Notes: a model not told the origin generated them from the sequence alone. A stretch of 57,838 nt of DNA from Caulobacteraceae bacterium (GCA_020852035.1 JADZBR010000175.1:1-57838); one strand, 5' to 3'; shown: positions 15,835-24,808, numbered from the stretch's first letter. Numbers and translations: made by a program.

Positions 15835-16878
15835 TCATGCAACCAGCTCAGCCAGGCCCTGGATGCGATAGGCCCGCGCGGCCACGTCGTGAAACATCAG
15901 CCGCTTTTCGTCGGCGCTGAACGCCGCGGCCATCTTCTTGTGCGCGTTCCACAGCACGCCGTAGCCGCACGCCCGCTTGTCCATCGGGAAGTTGCTTTCA
16001 AACATGCAGCGCGCCGGGCCGAACAGCTCGATGGCGGCGGCGTAGTAGGGGCCGTTCGCGGCGGCCAGCTCGTCGGACGTCGGCGGCATGGCCCGGGCGT
16101 GCCAGTCGAAGCCGTTGAAGTGCATATTGAGCCCGCCCAGCTTCAAAAGGACATTCGGATGCGCGGCGACCGCCGCGAGCCCGGCGCGCCAGGCGGCGAA
16201 CACCTCCTCTCGGCGCCCGGCGTACCAGCCCAGGCCCAGCGGCGTGCCGATGTGGTCGAGGATGAGGGTCAGGCCCGGCAGGGCCGCCGCCAGCCGGGCG
16301 ACCTCGTCCAGCTGATGGTGGAAGACCCAGACGTCGAGCGACAAGCCGCGCCGTTCCAGTTCGCGCGCGCCGGCGAGGAAGGCGGGGCTCCGCATCATGT
16401 CCGCCGGGGCGCTGGGCCAGGGGTCGAGCGCGCCGTGCGGGTCGGCGCAGACGATCGGCCGCACGCCGCGATAGCGGTCCGGCGCGCGCGCCATGTGCAG
16501 GTCCAGCACCTCGCCCACGCGCTCGCCCAGCATCAGGTCGGCTGAGCCGAACATCGCCGCGCAGGCCTTCACCGGGCCGAAGGCGCCGCTGGCCGCCTGG
16601 GCGCCCACCCCGTTGGCGAACTCCACCTCCCCGACCGAGCGCAGCTCGGGCGGGCCGCCCGGCCGGTACATGGCCGCGCACTCGGCGAAGACGCTGGCGA
16701 CGATGTTGTGCCCGCCCCGCGCCGGGTCGGCGTCGGCCAGGAAATCGTCCAGCAGGTAGGTGTCGTGCGGCAGCTTCCAGAGGTGGTGGTGGGCGTCGAC
16801 GATCGGCAGGCCGGGCTCCAGGGGCGCTTCGCGCACCTGCGCCAGCCAGTCGCCGCGCACGGGCCATTCCATCGACAT
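15835..16878 (-). CDS. Amidohydrolase-2 family (metal-dependent lactonase/decarboxylase-like)
   Basis: 347 aa TIM-barrel hydrolase of the LigI/ACMSD-like superfamily. The metal-binding H-x-H is in VDAHHHLWKLP (His30, His32). Further conserved pieces are LILDHIGTPLG and the late acidic motif MFESNFPMDK. Relatives open lactones or decarboxylate small aromatic-derived acids. It is the third gene of the VOC-TonB-amidohydrolase run on the minus strand, with a 46-bp gap from the receptor. Substrate unknown; a catabolic role with the neighbouring oxygenase is inferred. Confidence 0.82.
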   Translation of the reverse strand: MSMEWPVRGDWLAQVREAPLEPGLPIVDAHHHLWKLPHDTYLLDDFLADADPARGGHNIVASVFAECAAMYRPGGPPELRSVGEVEFANGVGAQAASGAFGPVKACAAMFGSADLMLGERVGEVLDLHMARAPDRYRGVRPIVCADPHGALDPWPSAPADMMRSPAFLAGARELERRGLSLDVWVFHHQLDEVARLAAALPGLTLILDHIGTPLGLGWYAGRREEVFAAWRAGLAAVAAHPNVLLKLGGLNMHFNGFDWHARAMPPTSDELAAANGPYYAAAIELFGPARCMFESNFPMDKRACGYGVLWNAHKKMAAAFSADEKRLMFHDVAARAYRIQGLAELVA

Positions 16879-16924
16879 GGCGAACGCGAGGGGCGCGGGC
16901 GAACCACCCTTCGCCCCCCTCTCC

Positions 16925-19219
16925 TCAGAAGTTGACCCCGACCCGCACGCCGTAGGTGCGCGGCGGGTAATAGACGAAGTTGTCGGGCTGCAGGCCCTGC
17001 TGGCCCAGGGTGATCGACTGCAGGCCGTCGTTCGAGATGATGTCGTCGTCCTCGATGTTGGCGACGAACGCCTCGACCCGGTACTTCCGGTCCGGGCTCT
17101 CCCAGGTCACCCGCGCATTGGTGGTGTGGTAGGCTTTCTGGCGCGAGGTGATGTAGTTGTCGGCCAGGAAGTCCACGCGGCCCGAGAAATAGACGTCGAG
17201 CCGCGGCGTGATGGCGCCGATGGCGGTCTCGAAGCGATACTCGGCCCCCAGATTGACCGTGTAGGGCGGCGTCTGGTTGAGGTTGTTGCCCTTGAAGTTG
17301 CAGAGCAGCGTCACCGGGTCGCACCCCGGGCCCGGGCCGCCGAAGCGCGCGGCGCGGGTGATGTAGCGCCCGTACTCCGCATCGGTGAGCGTCACGGTGG
17401 CGTTGAAACGCAGGCCCTCCACCGGCACGGCGGTCAGTTCGGCCTCCAGCCCGTTCACGTCGGTGGTCCCGTCGACGTTGTTGATGCCCGACTGCGTGGC
17501 GCTCTGGATGAACACCTGCAGGTTCTTGATCTTCTGGTGGTAGGCTGCGAGGTTGAGCTGCACCCGGTCGTCGAGGAAGCGCGACTTCAGGCCCACGTCG
17601 AACGAGGTCAGGGTCTCGGGATCGTAGATGTTGCCGAGGCCGGTGATGTTGCCCCCCGCCAGGTAGCCGCGCGCGACGGAGGCGAACAGCATGGTGTCCT
17701 CGTTGAGCTGGTAGCTCAGCCCCACCTTGCCGGTGATGCGGTTCCAGGTCTCGCTGAATGGCCCCTCGGTGACGCCGCAGCTGCCGCCGCAGGCCAGCGG
17801 CAGCTGGTAGTCCAGCGAGTTGAAGCCCGACTTCTTGTCGCGGGTGTAGCGGATGCCCGCCGTCAGGATCAGGGGCAGCCCGGCGTCGGTCTTGCCGAAG
17901 TCGTAGTCGAACTGGCCGAAGGCGGCCAGGGCGTTGGTCTTGCTGACCCCGTTGCTCAGGAAGTTGAACTGGTCGAACGGCACGGTCGGGCCGAAGTCGT
18001 TGTAGCCGAGGTCGCGGTAGGAGAAGTCCTGGAAGTTCTTGCCGTGGAAGTAGATGCCGCCGACCACCCAGGTCAGGGCGCCTTCGCCGTTCGAGGCCAG
18101 CCGCACCTCCTGCGAGAACTGCTTGGCCTCCAGCCGCCAGGCATCGCCCACCGCGATCGGCAGGTCCGAACCGTCGCCGTCGCTGATCTGGTCGACGTGG
18201 CTCTTCCCGTAGGCCGTCACCGAGGTGAAGGTGGCGAGCGGCGCCTCGTAGTCCAGCGTCGCCGAGTAGAGCTGGGTGTCGTTCTCGCCCACGTCGGGGG
18301 CGTCGTGGCAGACCCGCCGCGGGTCGAACTTCGCGGCCGTGCTGAAATCGCAGGCCGAGCCGGCGGGGATGCCCAGCGGCGGGGTCATGTAGCGGGCCGG
18401 CGTCTGCCACCAGGCCGTCGCCGTGGCGGACACCCCCTCGCTCCAGGTGCGGTGCGCGGCCAGCAGCAGGCGCGTCCGCGGGCTGAAGTCGACCGCCAGC
18501 TGAGCGCGGACCATCTGATAGTCGAGGCGGTCGAGCTGGTTGGTGGCCGTGGGCTTGGCCGACAGGTTCTTCGTGTAAGGGTCGTGCTGGGCCGAGACGG
18601 CGGTCAGGCGCGCGGCGACCTGGGTGTCGCCGCCCGACGACAATGGCAGGTTGACGAACCCGCGGAAGGTGCGCGCGTCGTAGTTGCCCAGCATGGCGTC
18701 GAGGCCGGCGGCAAACTCGCCGGCCGGCTTGTTGGTGATGACGTTGATCGAGCCGCCCACCGAGTTGCGGCCGTAGAGGGTGCCCTGCGGCCCGCGCAGG
18801 ACCTCCACCCGGGCGATGTCATAGAACTCCGGGTCGATGGAGGTCGTGCGCTGCACGTAGACGCCGTCGATATTGTAGGCGACCGGCGAATCCCCACCCG
18901 GCGTTGTGTTCTGGCTGCCCAGGCCGCGCATGGTGATGACGTTCTCGCCGCCGGTGACGCCGGCCCCGAACCGCAGCGACGGCACGCGCGTTCCCAGCTC
19001 CTTGAAGCCGATCACGCCCTGTTTTTGCAGGTCCTCAGCGCCGACCGCGGTGATCGGGATGGGCACCCGCTGGACGTTCTCCTCGCGGAACTGGGCGGTG
19101 ACGACCACCTCGCTGACCGTGGTGTCGGCGGGCTCGGCGGCCTGCGCGGCGCCCGCCATCAGCACGGCTGCAGCCGCGCCGCCCAGAAGGCGCGCCCGGC
19201 GCCTAATCATCCTGGCCAT
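16925..19219 (-). CDS. TonB-dependent receptor (catabolic cluster)
   Basis: 764 aa outer-membrane receptor. The ATG at 19219 has GGGAGG ahead and gives a signal peptide (LLGGAAAAVLMAGAAQA). A TonB-box-like TVSEVVVTAQ is followed by a plug with RVEVLRGPQGTLYGRNSVGG, and the barrel ends in an aromatic terminal strand (GVRVGVNF). It would import a bulky substrate using TonB energy. Co-oriented with a VOC protein and an amidohydrolase, it probably serves uptake of their substrate rather than iron; this is from context only. Confidence 0.9.
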   Translation of the reverse strand: MARMIRRRARLLGGAAAAVLMAGAAQAAEPADTTVSEVVVTAQFREENVQRVPIPITAVGAEDLQKQGVIGFKELGTRVPSLRFGAGVTGGENVITMRGLGSQNTTPGGDSPVAYNIDGVYVQRTTSIDPEFYDIARVEVLRGPQGTLYGRNSVGGSINVITNKPAGEFAAGLDAMLGNYDARTFRGFVNLPLSSGGDTQVAARLTAVSAQHDPYTKNLSAKPTATNQLDRLDYQMVRAQLAVDFSPRTRLLLAAHRTWSEGVSATATAWWQTPARYMTPPLGIPAGSACDFSTAAKFDPRRVCHDAPDVGENDTQLYSATLDYEAPLATFTSVTAYGKSHVDQISDGDGSDLPIAVGDAWRLEAKQFSQEVRLASNGEGALTWVVGGIYFHGKNFQDFSYRDLGYNDFGPTVPFDQFNFLSNGVSKTNALAAFGQFDYDFGKTDAGLPLILTAGIRYTRDKKSGFNSLDYQLPLACGGSCGVTEGPFSETWNRITGKVGLSYQLNEDTMLFASVARGYLAGGNITGLGNIYDPETLTSFDVGLKSRFLDDRVQLNLAAYHQKIKNLQVFIQSATQSGINNVDGTTDVNGLEAELTAVPVEGLRFNATVTLTDAEYGRYITRAARFGGPGPGCDPVTLLCNFKGNNLNQTPPYTVNLGAEYRFETAIGAITPRLDVYFSGRVDFLADNYITSRQKAYHTTNARVTWESPDRKYRVEAFVANIEDDDIISNDGLQSITLGQQGLQPDNFVYYPPRTYGVRVGVNF

Positions 19220-19268
19220 CTGCAGATCCCTCCCCGATCCGTCGTTGCCGTGCCGGCCCGCGCCCAAG

Positions 19269-19790
19269 TCAGCGCGGCCCATCTGCGCCCAACGCCTCGT
19301 TGGCGCGCGAGTGGCGTACGCCGGGCTGCAGTTCGATCATCTCGATGATGTTGCCGTTGGGGTCGTAACAGCACGCCGTGCCGACGATGCCGAGGTTGGC
19401 GTCCGGCGTGTGCACGGGTTGGGTGAAGACGACGCCCGCCTGGGTGAGCGCCGCGTAGGCGGCGTGCACATTGCGGGTCCTGAAGGCGATGATCCGGGGC
19501 ACCGCCTGTCTGCGGGCCGCCGGGTCGGGAAAAGCGGCCCTGGGCTCCACCCATTCGATCAGGTCGATCATCGGACCGTCCGGGTCCGACGGCAGCACCA
19601 TCAGCACCCCGCGCCCGTCGGCCTTCGCCAGTCCGAAGATGCCGGCGACGAACTCCGGCCACACCACGTTGCGACGGTCGTTCAGCACCTCGAAGCCAAG
19701 CAGCCGATAGAAGGCGACGGACTCGTCCAGGTCCCGGCAGTTGACGACCGTATGATAGAAGCGCGACAGCGCCCACGCCGCCTCGGACAC
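19269..19790 (-). CDS. VOC/glyoxalase-fold protein
   Basis: 173 aa with two beta-alpha-beta-beta-beta modules: SRFYHTVVNCRDLDESVAFY at the start and RNVHAAYAALTQAGV with DPNGNIIEMIEL near the end. The metal-ligand positions (His in FYHTV, Glu in IEMIE) are present, consistent with an isomerase, lyase or extradiol dioxygenase. GTG start. It leads the VOC-TonB receptor-amidohydrolase run and has two putative operators 75-125 bp upstream. Confidence 0.8.
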   Translation of the reverse strand: MSEAAWALSRFYHTVVNCRDLDESVAFYRLLGFEVLNDRRNVVWPEFVAGIFGLAKADGRGVLMVLPSDPDGPMIDLIEWVEPRAAFPDPAARRQAVPRIIAFRTRNVHAAYAALTQAGVVFTQPVHTPDANLGIVGTACCYDPNGNIIEMIELQPGVRHSRANEALGADGPR

Positions 19791-19866
19791 GTCTCCATCT
19801 CCCCTGTGCGATCCCGGCGGCGCCCGCGTCAGCGGAGCCGTCCGACATTCATCTTATGGGGAAAGC

Positions 19867-19880
19867 ATAACGATGGTTTT
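19867..19880 (+). promoter_or_regulatory. Putative TetR operator 3 (ATAAC-GATG-GTTTT)
   Basis: Same 5-4-5 layout as operator 1 with one arm mismatch. It lies about 75 bp upstream of the VOC gene start, within its likely promoter. Confidence 0.4.
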
Positions 19881-19901
19881 GTCGCGACCGCAAGCAATAA
19901 T

Positions 19902-19915
19902 ATAACATGTGTTCT
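19902..19915 (+). promoter_or_regulatory. Putative TetR operator 4 (ATAAC-ATGT-GTTCT)
   Basis: One arm mismatch and a divergent spacer, 35 bp (centre to centre) from operator 3. It is the weakest of the five copies. Confidence 0.3.
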
Positions 19916-19998
19916 GGATTGAAGCGGCCGGGGGCCCCTTGGGAAGCGCTGGTGCGTCGGGGCAAGCGAACGCCCTTTGGCGCGGCCTGGGAAACGAG

Positions 19999-20012
19999 GT
20001 AACGGGCGTTAT
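19999..20012 (+). promoter_or_regulatory. Putative TetR operator 5 (GTAAC-GGGC-GTTAT)
   Basis: The inner arms TAAC/GTTA are perfect around a 4-bp spacer. It lies 10 bp beyond the stop of the TetR gene and upstream of the VOC gene on the same strand. Confidence 0.4.
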
Positions 20013-20021
20013 GGTTGAACG

Positions 20022-20654
20022 CTAACCGGACACGCGCGACGGTTTGCGGCGAGGCTCGGGAACGGGTCCCAGGCGCAGGTCCACAAGCGAGTCCACGAAC
20101 TGGCGCAGGGCGACGCTGGTGAACTTGCCCGCGCCCAGCAGGACCTGCACGCCAAGCCCGTCGACAAGGGCGATGATCTCGCGCGCCACCCGCTCGACAT
20201 CGAGCTCGCGCGGCGCCTCTCCCTGCTCCTGCGCGCGGCGGATCACCGTCGAGACCCGGCCCATGTATTCGACGTAGCGCTCGCGCATCACCCGCTGCAC
20301 CTGCGGACTGTGGGCGCCCCGCTCCCAGAACGCCAGCCAGCAGCGCCACTGCGCCTTCATCGCCGTCGAGGTGGGCAGGATGGTGTGCAAAAGGTCGCGC
20401 AGGGCCTCGCGCGCCGACATCCCCGTGGCCGCCTCGTCCATCATCGGGCGGACAATCTCGGCGCCCTGCTCGGAGACGGCGATCAGCACCTCGTCCTTCG
20501 ACTGGAAATAGTGGGTCAGCGCGCCGGTCGTGAAGCCGGCCTCCTTGGCCACGTTGCGCATGGTCAGGCCCTCGAGCCCCTCGCGCGAGATCACCGCCAG
20601 CGCGGCCGCGGCGAATTGTCGTCGCCTCAGTTCGTGGTCGGCCTGCCGGGCCAT
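20022..20654 (-). CDS. TetR-family regulator (BetI-like)
   Basis: 210 aa. N-terminal TetR helix-turn-helix: GLEGLTMRNVAKEAGFTTGALTH, then YFQSKDEVLIAV. The ligand domain resembles the BetI type (WRCWLAFWERGAH and ALVDGLGVQVLLG). It is the only intact regulator in the cluster and the natural candidate to bind the five TAAC-N4-GTTA sites around it, probably repressing the cluster until a substrate or its CoA ester is bound. No ligand can be read from the sequence. Confidence 0.85.
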   Translation of the reverse strand: MARQADHELRRRQFAAAALAVISREGLEGLTMRNVAKEAGFTTGALTHYFQSKDEVLIAVSEQGAEIVRPMMDEAATGMSAREALRDLLHTILPTSTAMKAQWRCWLAFWERGAHSPQVQRVMRERYVEYMGRVSTVIRRAQEQGEAPRELDVERVAREIIALVDGLGVQVLLGAGKFTSVALRQFVDSLVDLRLGPVPEPRRKPSRVSG

Positions 20655-20854
20655 GCGCTCTCTCAGCTCCTCGCGCCTAACGAGGCTGGCGCGTTACCAC
20701 AGGGCGCGCCAAGGAACACGCCCGTTATGTTTCAGCCGCCGCAGACGCCGGCTGACATTCAAAAAGCCCGGGACCGCGGCGTGAACGCCCAGGCTATCGA
20801 CACCGCGAGCCCGCGCCTGGCGCCAGCGGCGGGCGCCGAACCCCGGCGCGCGCC

Positions 20855-21736
20855 TCAGGTCGCCTCGTCCCACGGATAGAACGGCGGCATCGCCGTCGCC
20901 CGGCCGGCGAACGTCGGGTCGCGCTTCTCCAGGAATGCGGCGACGCCTTCCTTGCCGTCGCCGATGCTGGTGTAGAACATCGCCAATGAATCCACGCGAT
21001 GCGCCTCGATCGGATGCGCCTGGGCAGCGTTGCGCAACAGCATCTGCCGCGCCAGCGCCACGGCGACCGGCGAGCGACGATCGATGAACTTCCGCGCCAG
21101 GGCATAGGCCGCCGGCAGGAGGTCGTCCCTGGGGTGGATGGAGCGCAAAAGCCCGCCCCGCAAGCCCTCCTCCGCATCGAAGATATCGCCGGACAAGACC
21201 CACTCCAGGGCTTGCTGCGGCCCGACCAGCCGCGGGAGAAACCAGCTCGAGCACGCCTCGGGAACGATTCCGAGCCGGCCAAACACAAACCCCATGCGCG
21301 CGCTATCGGCCGCCATCCGAATGTCCATCGCCAGGGTCATGGTCAGGCCGATGCCGACAGCCGGCCCATTAATGGCGGCGATGACCGGCTTCTTGCAGTC
21401 GAAGATGGCGAGCGTCACTCGCCCTCCGGTGTCGCGCACGCCGTCGCGAATGGCGGGGTCCTCCAGCCGCTCGCGCATGTCGGACAGGGTCGGACTCTGG
21501 GCTTCGTCGAGTCCGAAGACATTGCCCGCCCTGGAGAGGTCCATGCCGGCGCAGAACGCGCGGCCCCGGCCCGTCACCACAATGGCGCCGACCGCATCGT
21601 CGTCGCTGGCGCGCCGAAAGGCATCGATCAGCTCGTGCGCCATCTCGACAGTGAAGGCGTTGAGGCTGTCGGGCCGGTTAAGCGTGAGCGTGAGGATCCG
21701 GTCGTCGATGTCGTAGGTCAGCGTGCTGTAGGCCAT
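20855..21736 (-). CDS. Enoyl-CoA hydratase/isomerase (crotonase) family
   Basis: 293 aa. The ATG at 21736 (MAYSTLTYDIDDRILTLTLN) is preferred to an upstream in-frame start at 21787 because the fold begins there and AGGA precedes it. Crotonase signatures: RPDSLNAFTVEM, GRAFCAGMDLS (oxyanion hole) and AAINGPAVGIGLTMTLAMDI. It would hydrate or isomerise an acyl-CoA in a beta-oxidation-like step. It precedes the TetR gene by 200 bp on the same strand. Confidence 0.87.
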   Translation of the reverse strand: MAYSTLTYDIDDRILTLTLNRPDSLNAFTVEMAHELIDAFRRASDDDAVGAIVVTGRGRAFCAGMDLSRAGNVFGLDEAQSPTLSDMRERLEDPAIRDGVRDTGGRVTLAIFDCKKPVIAAINGPAVGIGLTMTLAMDIRMAADSARMGFVFGRLGIVPEACSSWFLPRLVGPQQALEWVLSGDIFDAEEGLRGGLLRSIHPRDDLLPAAYALARKFIDRRSPVAVALARQMLLRNAAQAHPIEAHRVDSLAMFYTSIGDGKEGVAAFLEKRDPTFAGRATAMPPFYPWDEAT

Positions 21737-22084
21737 CACATCCTGCGCGATTGAGGGAGAACGGCCTGCCTTAGAGCTTCCCTTCACGCTTGTCGCTCAC
21801 TGGCGCGCTCCACCGGAGCGCCGACGCAGTCCGCCGTCCAGGCGGCGCTCCCGCGCGCCTGCCCGGCTTTAGCCCCACCAGAGTTGTATGCAATATTTCA
21901 TATATTGTTGGACAATCTTACATCGACTGGCTATTCGTAGGCTGCGCCGCACCCCGCAAAGAGGACAGGCGCTGGGAGATGCAAGCGGCCCGGCTTGCCG
22001 GGCAAACCCGATCGACGCCGCCGGTTCACCGGGCCGCCAGGCCCGACGCATGCGCGCGATCCATTCAGCAGGAGGGAATGACCC
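21737..22084 (+). promoter_or_regulatory. Divergent promoter region of the crotonase and RTX-hydrolase genes
   Basis: 348 bp without a convincing gene. An AT-rich island at 21880-21925 contains the perfect inverted repeat CAATAT-TTCAT-ATATTG (21891-21907), a likely operator for one of the divergent genes. AGGAGGG just before 22078 is the ribosome site of the RTX gene. Confidence 0.5.
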
Positions 22085-23617
22085 GTGGCTTCAGCAATGC
22101 TGACCTTTACCGACCAGCCCCGCCAAATCGCGGACGACGAGGCGGCCGAGCCGCTGGTCGATGTCGATGTCGACGTCTACGTCTATGCGCCCGACGAACC
22201 GGGGGAATACCCGGTGATCATCTACAGCCACGGCACCCGGGGCGAGGCCGACCAGACCCACGACGGCATCACCTCCTCGTTGCCCCTCTACTGGGTCAGT
22301 CAGGGCTACATCGTCATCCTGCCCGCCCACGCCGAAGGGCGCGACGCCACGCAGAGCCAGATCGACAACCTTCCCCTGGAGGACGAGTTCGACGGGGCGG
22401 TGAACGGGTTCCTGTTCAACCGGGTCGAGGACATGAAGACCGCGCTCGACCACATCGGCGACCTGCTCGCCGAACTGGGGCCGGGCTATTCATCCAGCGG
22501 GTACGTCGTCGCCGCCGGCTACTCGGCCGGCGGCTCGACCGCCGAGGTCGCGGCGGGCGTCTCGATCAAGGACCTCTACGGGAACATCGTGAACTGGGGC
22601 GACTCGCGCTTCGACGCCCTGATCGACCTGTCGGCCGGCGGCGCGATGGAGGACGAGGAGGGCCACAATCCCTACGGCTTCTACGACGACGAGGACGGGA
22701 CCTCGTGGGATGGGTTCAGCAAGCCCATGTTCGTCGCCACCGGCGAAAACGACGTCCAGAAGGACGGCGGCAACTACCAGCACAAGCTGGACCCCTACGA
22801 CAACGCGCCGGCTGGCCACAGCTACGCCTTCGTCTTCAACAACGCGCGCCACGGCGACTTCGGCGTTCGTGTGTCCGAGACCGATCCGGGGGACAACTTT
22901 CACGTCTATGTCGAGCTGACCAGCCTCACCGGCTGGTTCCTCGACGGCTACGCCAAGGGCCAGATCGCCGATCTGGCCTCGCTGAGGGACGTCGACGGCC
23001 AGATGGCGGACGACACCACGTTCACCGAACTCTGGCAGGCCCTGCACACCGGAACCAAGGCCGGCGACACGCTCACCGGCAATGGCGGCGCCAATACGCT
23101 GGTCGGAACCGATTACAACGACACGCTGTCGGGGCTGGGCGGCGCCGATACGCTGACAGGCGGCATGGGCGGCGACATCTTGTCGGGCGGCGCCGGCGGC
23201 GATTTTCTCGACGGCGGCAGCGGGCGCGACACGCTCACCGGCGGTCTGGGCGCCGATACGCTGGTGGGCGGGTTCGATTCCGACGTGCTGACCGGCGGGG
23301 CCGGAACCGACACCTTCCGCTTCGTCGCCCGCGGGGACGGCGGTGGGCGGGGCGACACGATCACCGATTTCGCCATCGGCTCTGACCACATCGACGTCGA
23401 CGCCCTGCTCACATCGATCGAACAGAGCACCACGTCGATCGGCGACCACATCGATCTCGTGGTCGTGGGCGTCGATACCTGGATCATCCTCGACGTCGAC
23501 AACGACACGGACTACGTGCAGGGGATCAACACGCTCGACGACGAGGTGATCGCCGTCGTCCTGAACACCGCCGCCGGTGGGGCGACCCTCCTGTCATCGG
23601 GCGACTTCCTGTTCTGA
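22085..23617 (+). CDS. Alpha/beta hydrolase fused to C-terminal RTX calcium-binding repeats
   Basis: 510 aa. Residues 1-320 form an alpha/beta hydrolase: YSHGTRGE oxyanion region, nucleophile elbow G-Y-S-A-G with Ser147, and a late ARHGDFG with the likely catalytic His256. Residues 327-410 are about nine GG-x-G-x-D-x-L-type nonapeptides, followed by a haemolysin-like tail (DTFRFVARG, then TDFAIGSDHIDVDALL). There is no signal peptide, as expected for type I secretion guided by the C-terminus. No ABC/HlyD/TolC exporter is adjacent. GTG start with AGGAGGG ahead. Family relatives are lipases or esterases; an acetyl-hydrolase-like substrate is possible. Confidence 0.82.
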   Translation: MASAMLTFTDQPRQIADDEAAEPLVDVDVDVYVYAPDEPGEYPVIIYSHGTRGEADQTHDGITSSLPLYWVSQGYIVILPAHAEGRDATQSQIDNLPLEDEFDGAVNGFLFNRVEDMKTALDHIGDLLAELGPGYSSSGYVVAAGYSAGGSTAEVAAGVSIKDLYGNIVNWGDSRFDALIDLSAGGAMEDEEGHNPYGFYDDEDGTSWDGFSKPMFVATGENDVQKDGGNYQHKLDPYDNAPAGHSYAFVFNNARHGDFGVRVSETDPGDNFHVYVELTSLTGWFLDGYAKGQIADLASLRDVDGQMADDTTFTELWQALHTGTKAGDTLTGNGGANTLVGTDYNDTLSGLGGADTLTGGMGGDILSGGAGGDFLDGGSGRDTLTGGLGADTLVGGFDSDVLTGGAGTDTFRFVARGDGGGRGDTITDFAIGSDHIDVDALLTSIEQSTTSIGDHIDLVVVGVDTWIILDVDNDTDYVQGINTLDDEVIAVVLNTAAGGATLLSSGDFLF

Positions 23618-23761
23618 CTCATGGCGCAATGGCGCGGGCGCTTCGGCCGAAGAGGGGCGCCCACCCACATCTCGCCGTCCACTGCGGCAAACAGCGCGGC
23701 GGGTTCAGCACCGCCCAGGCGCCCGCTGGCCAGGGGTGGATCGCAAGGTCCGCCGCGGGCC

Positions 23762-23817
23762 CGGCGGAAGCGGACGCCGGTTCGGCGAGCAAGCGCTCTG
23801 GTTTCAAAGGGTCCTAG
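23762..23817 (-). repeat. Decayed copy C of the double-hairpin repeat
   Basis: Aligns base for base, without gaps, to the half of copy B that holds GCCGGTTCGGCGA, then CTCT, TTTCAA and the stop-proximal end, at roughly three-quarters identity. A-rich parts have drifted to GC. Similarity may extend back to about 23735 (GTGGATCGCAAGGTCC against GTGAATCGGAAGGGATCC in B). It abuts the stop of the N-formylglutamate amidohydrolase gene, as B abuts the flavoprotein gene. Confidence 0.5.
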
Positions 23818-24692
23818 CGCAGACGCCGCCAGTCGAACTCGGCCAGCCGCCGGGCCAGGGACTCCAGGTCCGCGCGCAGCCGCTCGAAGCCCTCGGTCCG
23901 GGCCAGCGTCTTCTCCTGCACATAGAGCGCCCGGTTGATCTCGATCTGCAGGGCGTGCACCCGCCGCGCGGGCCGGCCGTAGTGCTCGGTCGTGTAGCCG
24001 CCGGCGTAGGGCGCGTTGCGCGCCACCTGGTAGCCGAACGCCATCAGTTCGCGCTCCACCGTGGCCGTCACCAGCGGCGCGCAGGACGAGCCGAACCGGT
24101 CGCCGAGCACCATGTCGCAGCCGCGCCCGCGCCCGGCCATGCGGGCCGCCGCCGCCGGCATCGAATGCCAGTCGACCAGGATGGCGAAACCGTGCTCGGC
24201 CACCGCCTCGGCAACCAGCTCGGCCAGGGCGGCGTGATAGGGCCGGTGCGCGACCTCGATCCGCCGCCGCGCCTCGGCGAAGGACAGCTTGCGGGCGTAG
24301 ATCTCCTGGCCGTCGGCCACCACCCGGGCGATTGAGCCCAGCCCCGCGGCCACCCGCGCCGAGCGCCCGCGGGCGAACTCCGGCAGGGTCTCCTCGAACA
24401 TCGCCTGGTCGAGCTCGTAGGCTTCACGGTTCACGTCCACGAAGGCGCGGGCGTAGCGGGCGGCGATCAGACTGGCCCCGACCGTCGGGGCGGCGGCGAT
24501 CAGCTCGTCGACGAAGGCGTCCTCCGAGCCGCGGATGGCGGCCGCGTCCAGCGCCGCGGCGGCCATCATCTCTTGCGGATAACACCGGCCGGAATGCGGC
24601 GAGGCGAACACCAGCGGGGTCGCCGGCGCGCCGCCGGTCCGCCAGACGTCGAACGCCGGCTCGAAGACGTCGAGGGTCGCCTGTCCATCCAT
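23814..24692 (-). CDS. N-formylglutamate amidohydrolase family protein
   Basis: 292 aa from the ATG at 24692; the frame is open to a TTG at 24728. Conserved pieces: VFASPHSGRCYPQEM, ARAFVDVNREAYELD, AHRPYHAALAELV, LVDWHSMP and VHALQIEINRALY. It is a zinc-type hydrolase related to HutG of histidine catabolism that forms glutamate and formate; the absence of other hut genes leaves the true substrate open. It is divergent from cpdR, with 116 bp between. Confidence 0.85.
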   Translation of the reverse strand: MDGQATLDVFEPAFDVWRTGGAPATPLVFASPHSGRCYPQEMMAAAALDAAAIRGSEDAFVDELIAAAPTVGASLIAARYARAFVDVNREAYELDQAMFEETLPEFARGRSARVAAGLGSIARVVADGQEIYARKLSFAEARRRIEVAHRPYHAALAELVAEAVAEHGFAILVDWHSMPAAAARMAGRGRGCDMVLGDRFGSSCAPLVTATVERELMAFGYQVARNAPYAGGYTTEHYGRPARRVHALQIEINRALYVQEKTLARTEGFERLRADLESLARRLAEFDWRRLR

Positions 24693-24808
24693 CCGGCCGA
24701 TAAGACGATGCGCCGCGAGGGGCGTCAAACCGTGCGGCGCGGTTCATGCTCGATTTACAGCTGCCGGTTTAACCTTGCCGTCCGATCCGCAAGAGGGACC
24801 CGCCCGCC

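Noticed and set aside
23060..23320. DNA repeats resembling a tandem or CRISPR-like array
   Set aside because: The periodicity is 27 bp and in frame, encoding the RTX nonapeptides; there are no constant repeats with unique spacers. No CRISPR array is present in the window.
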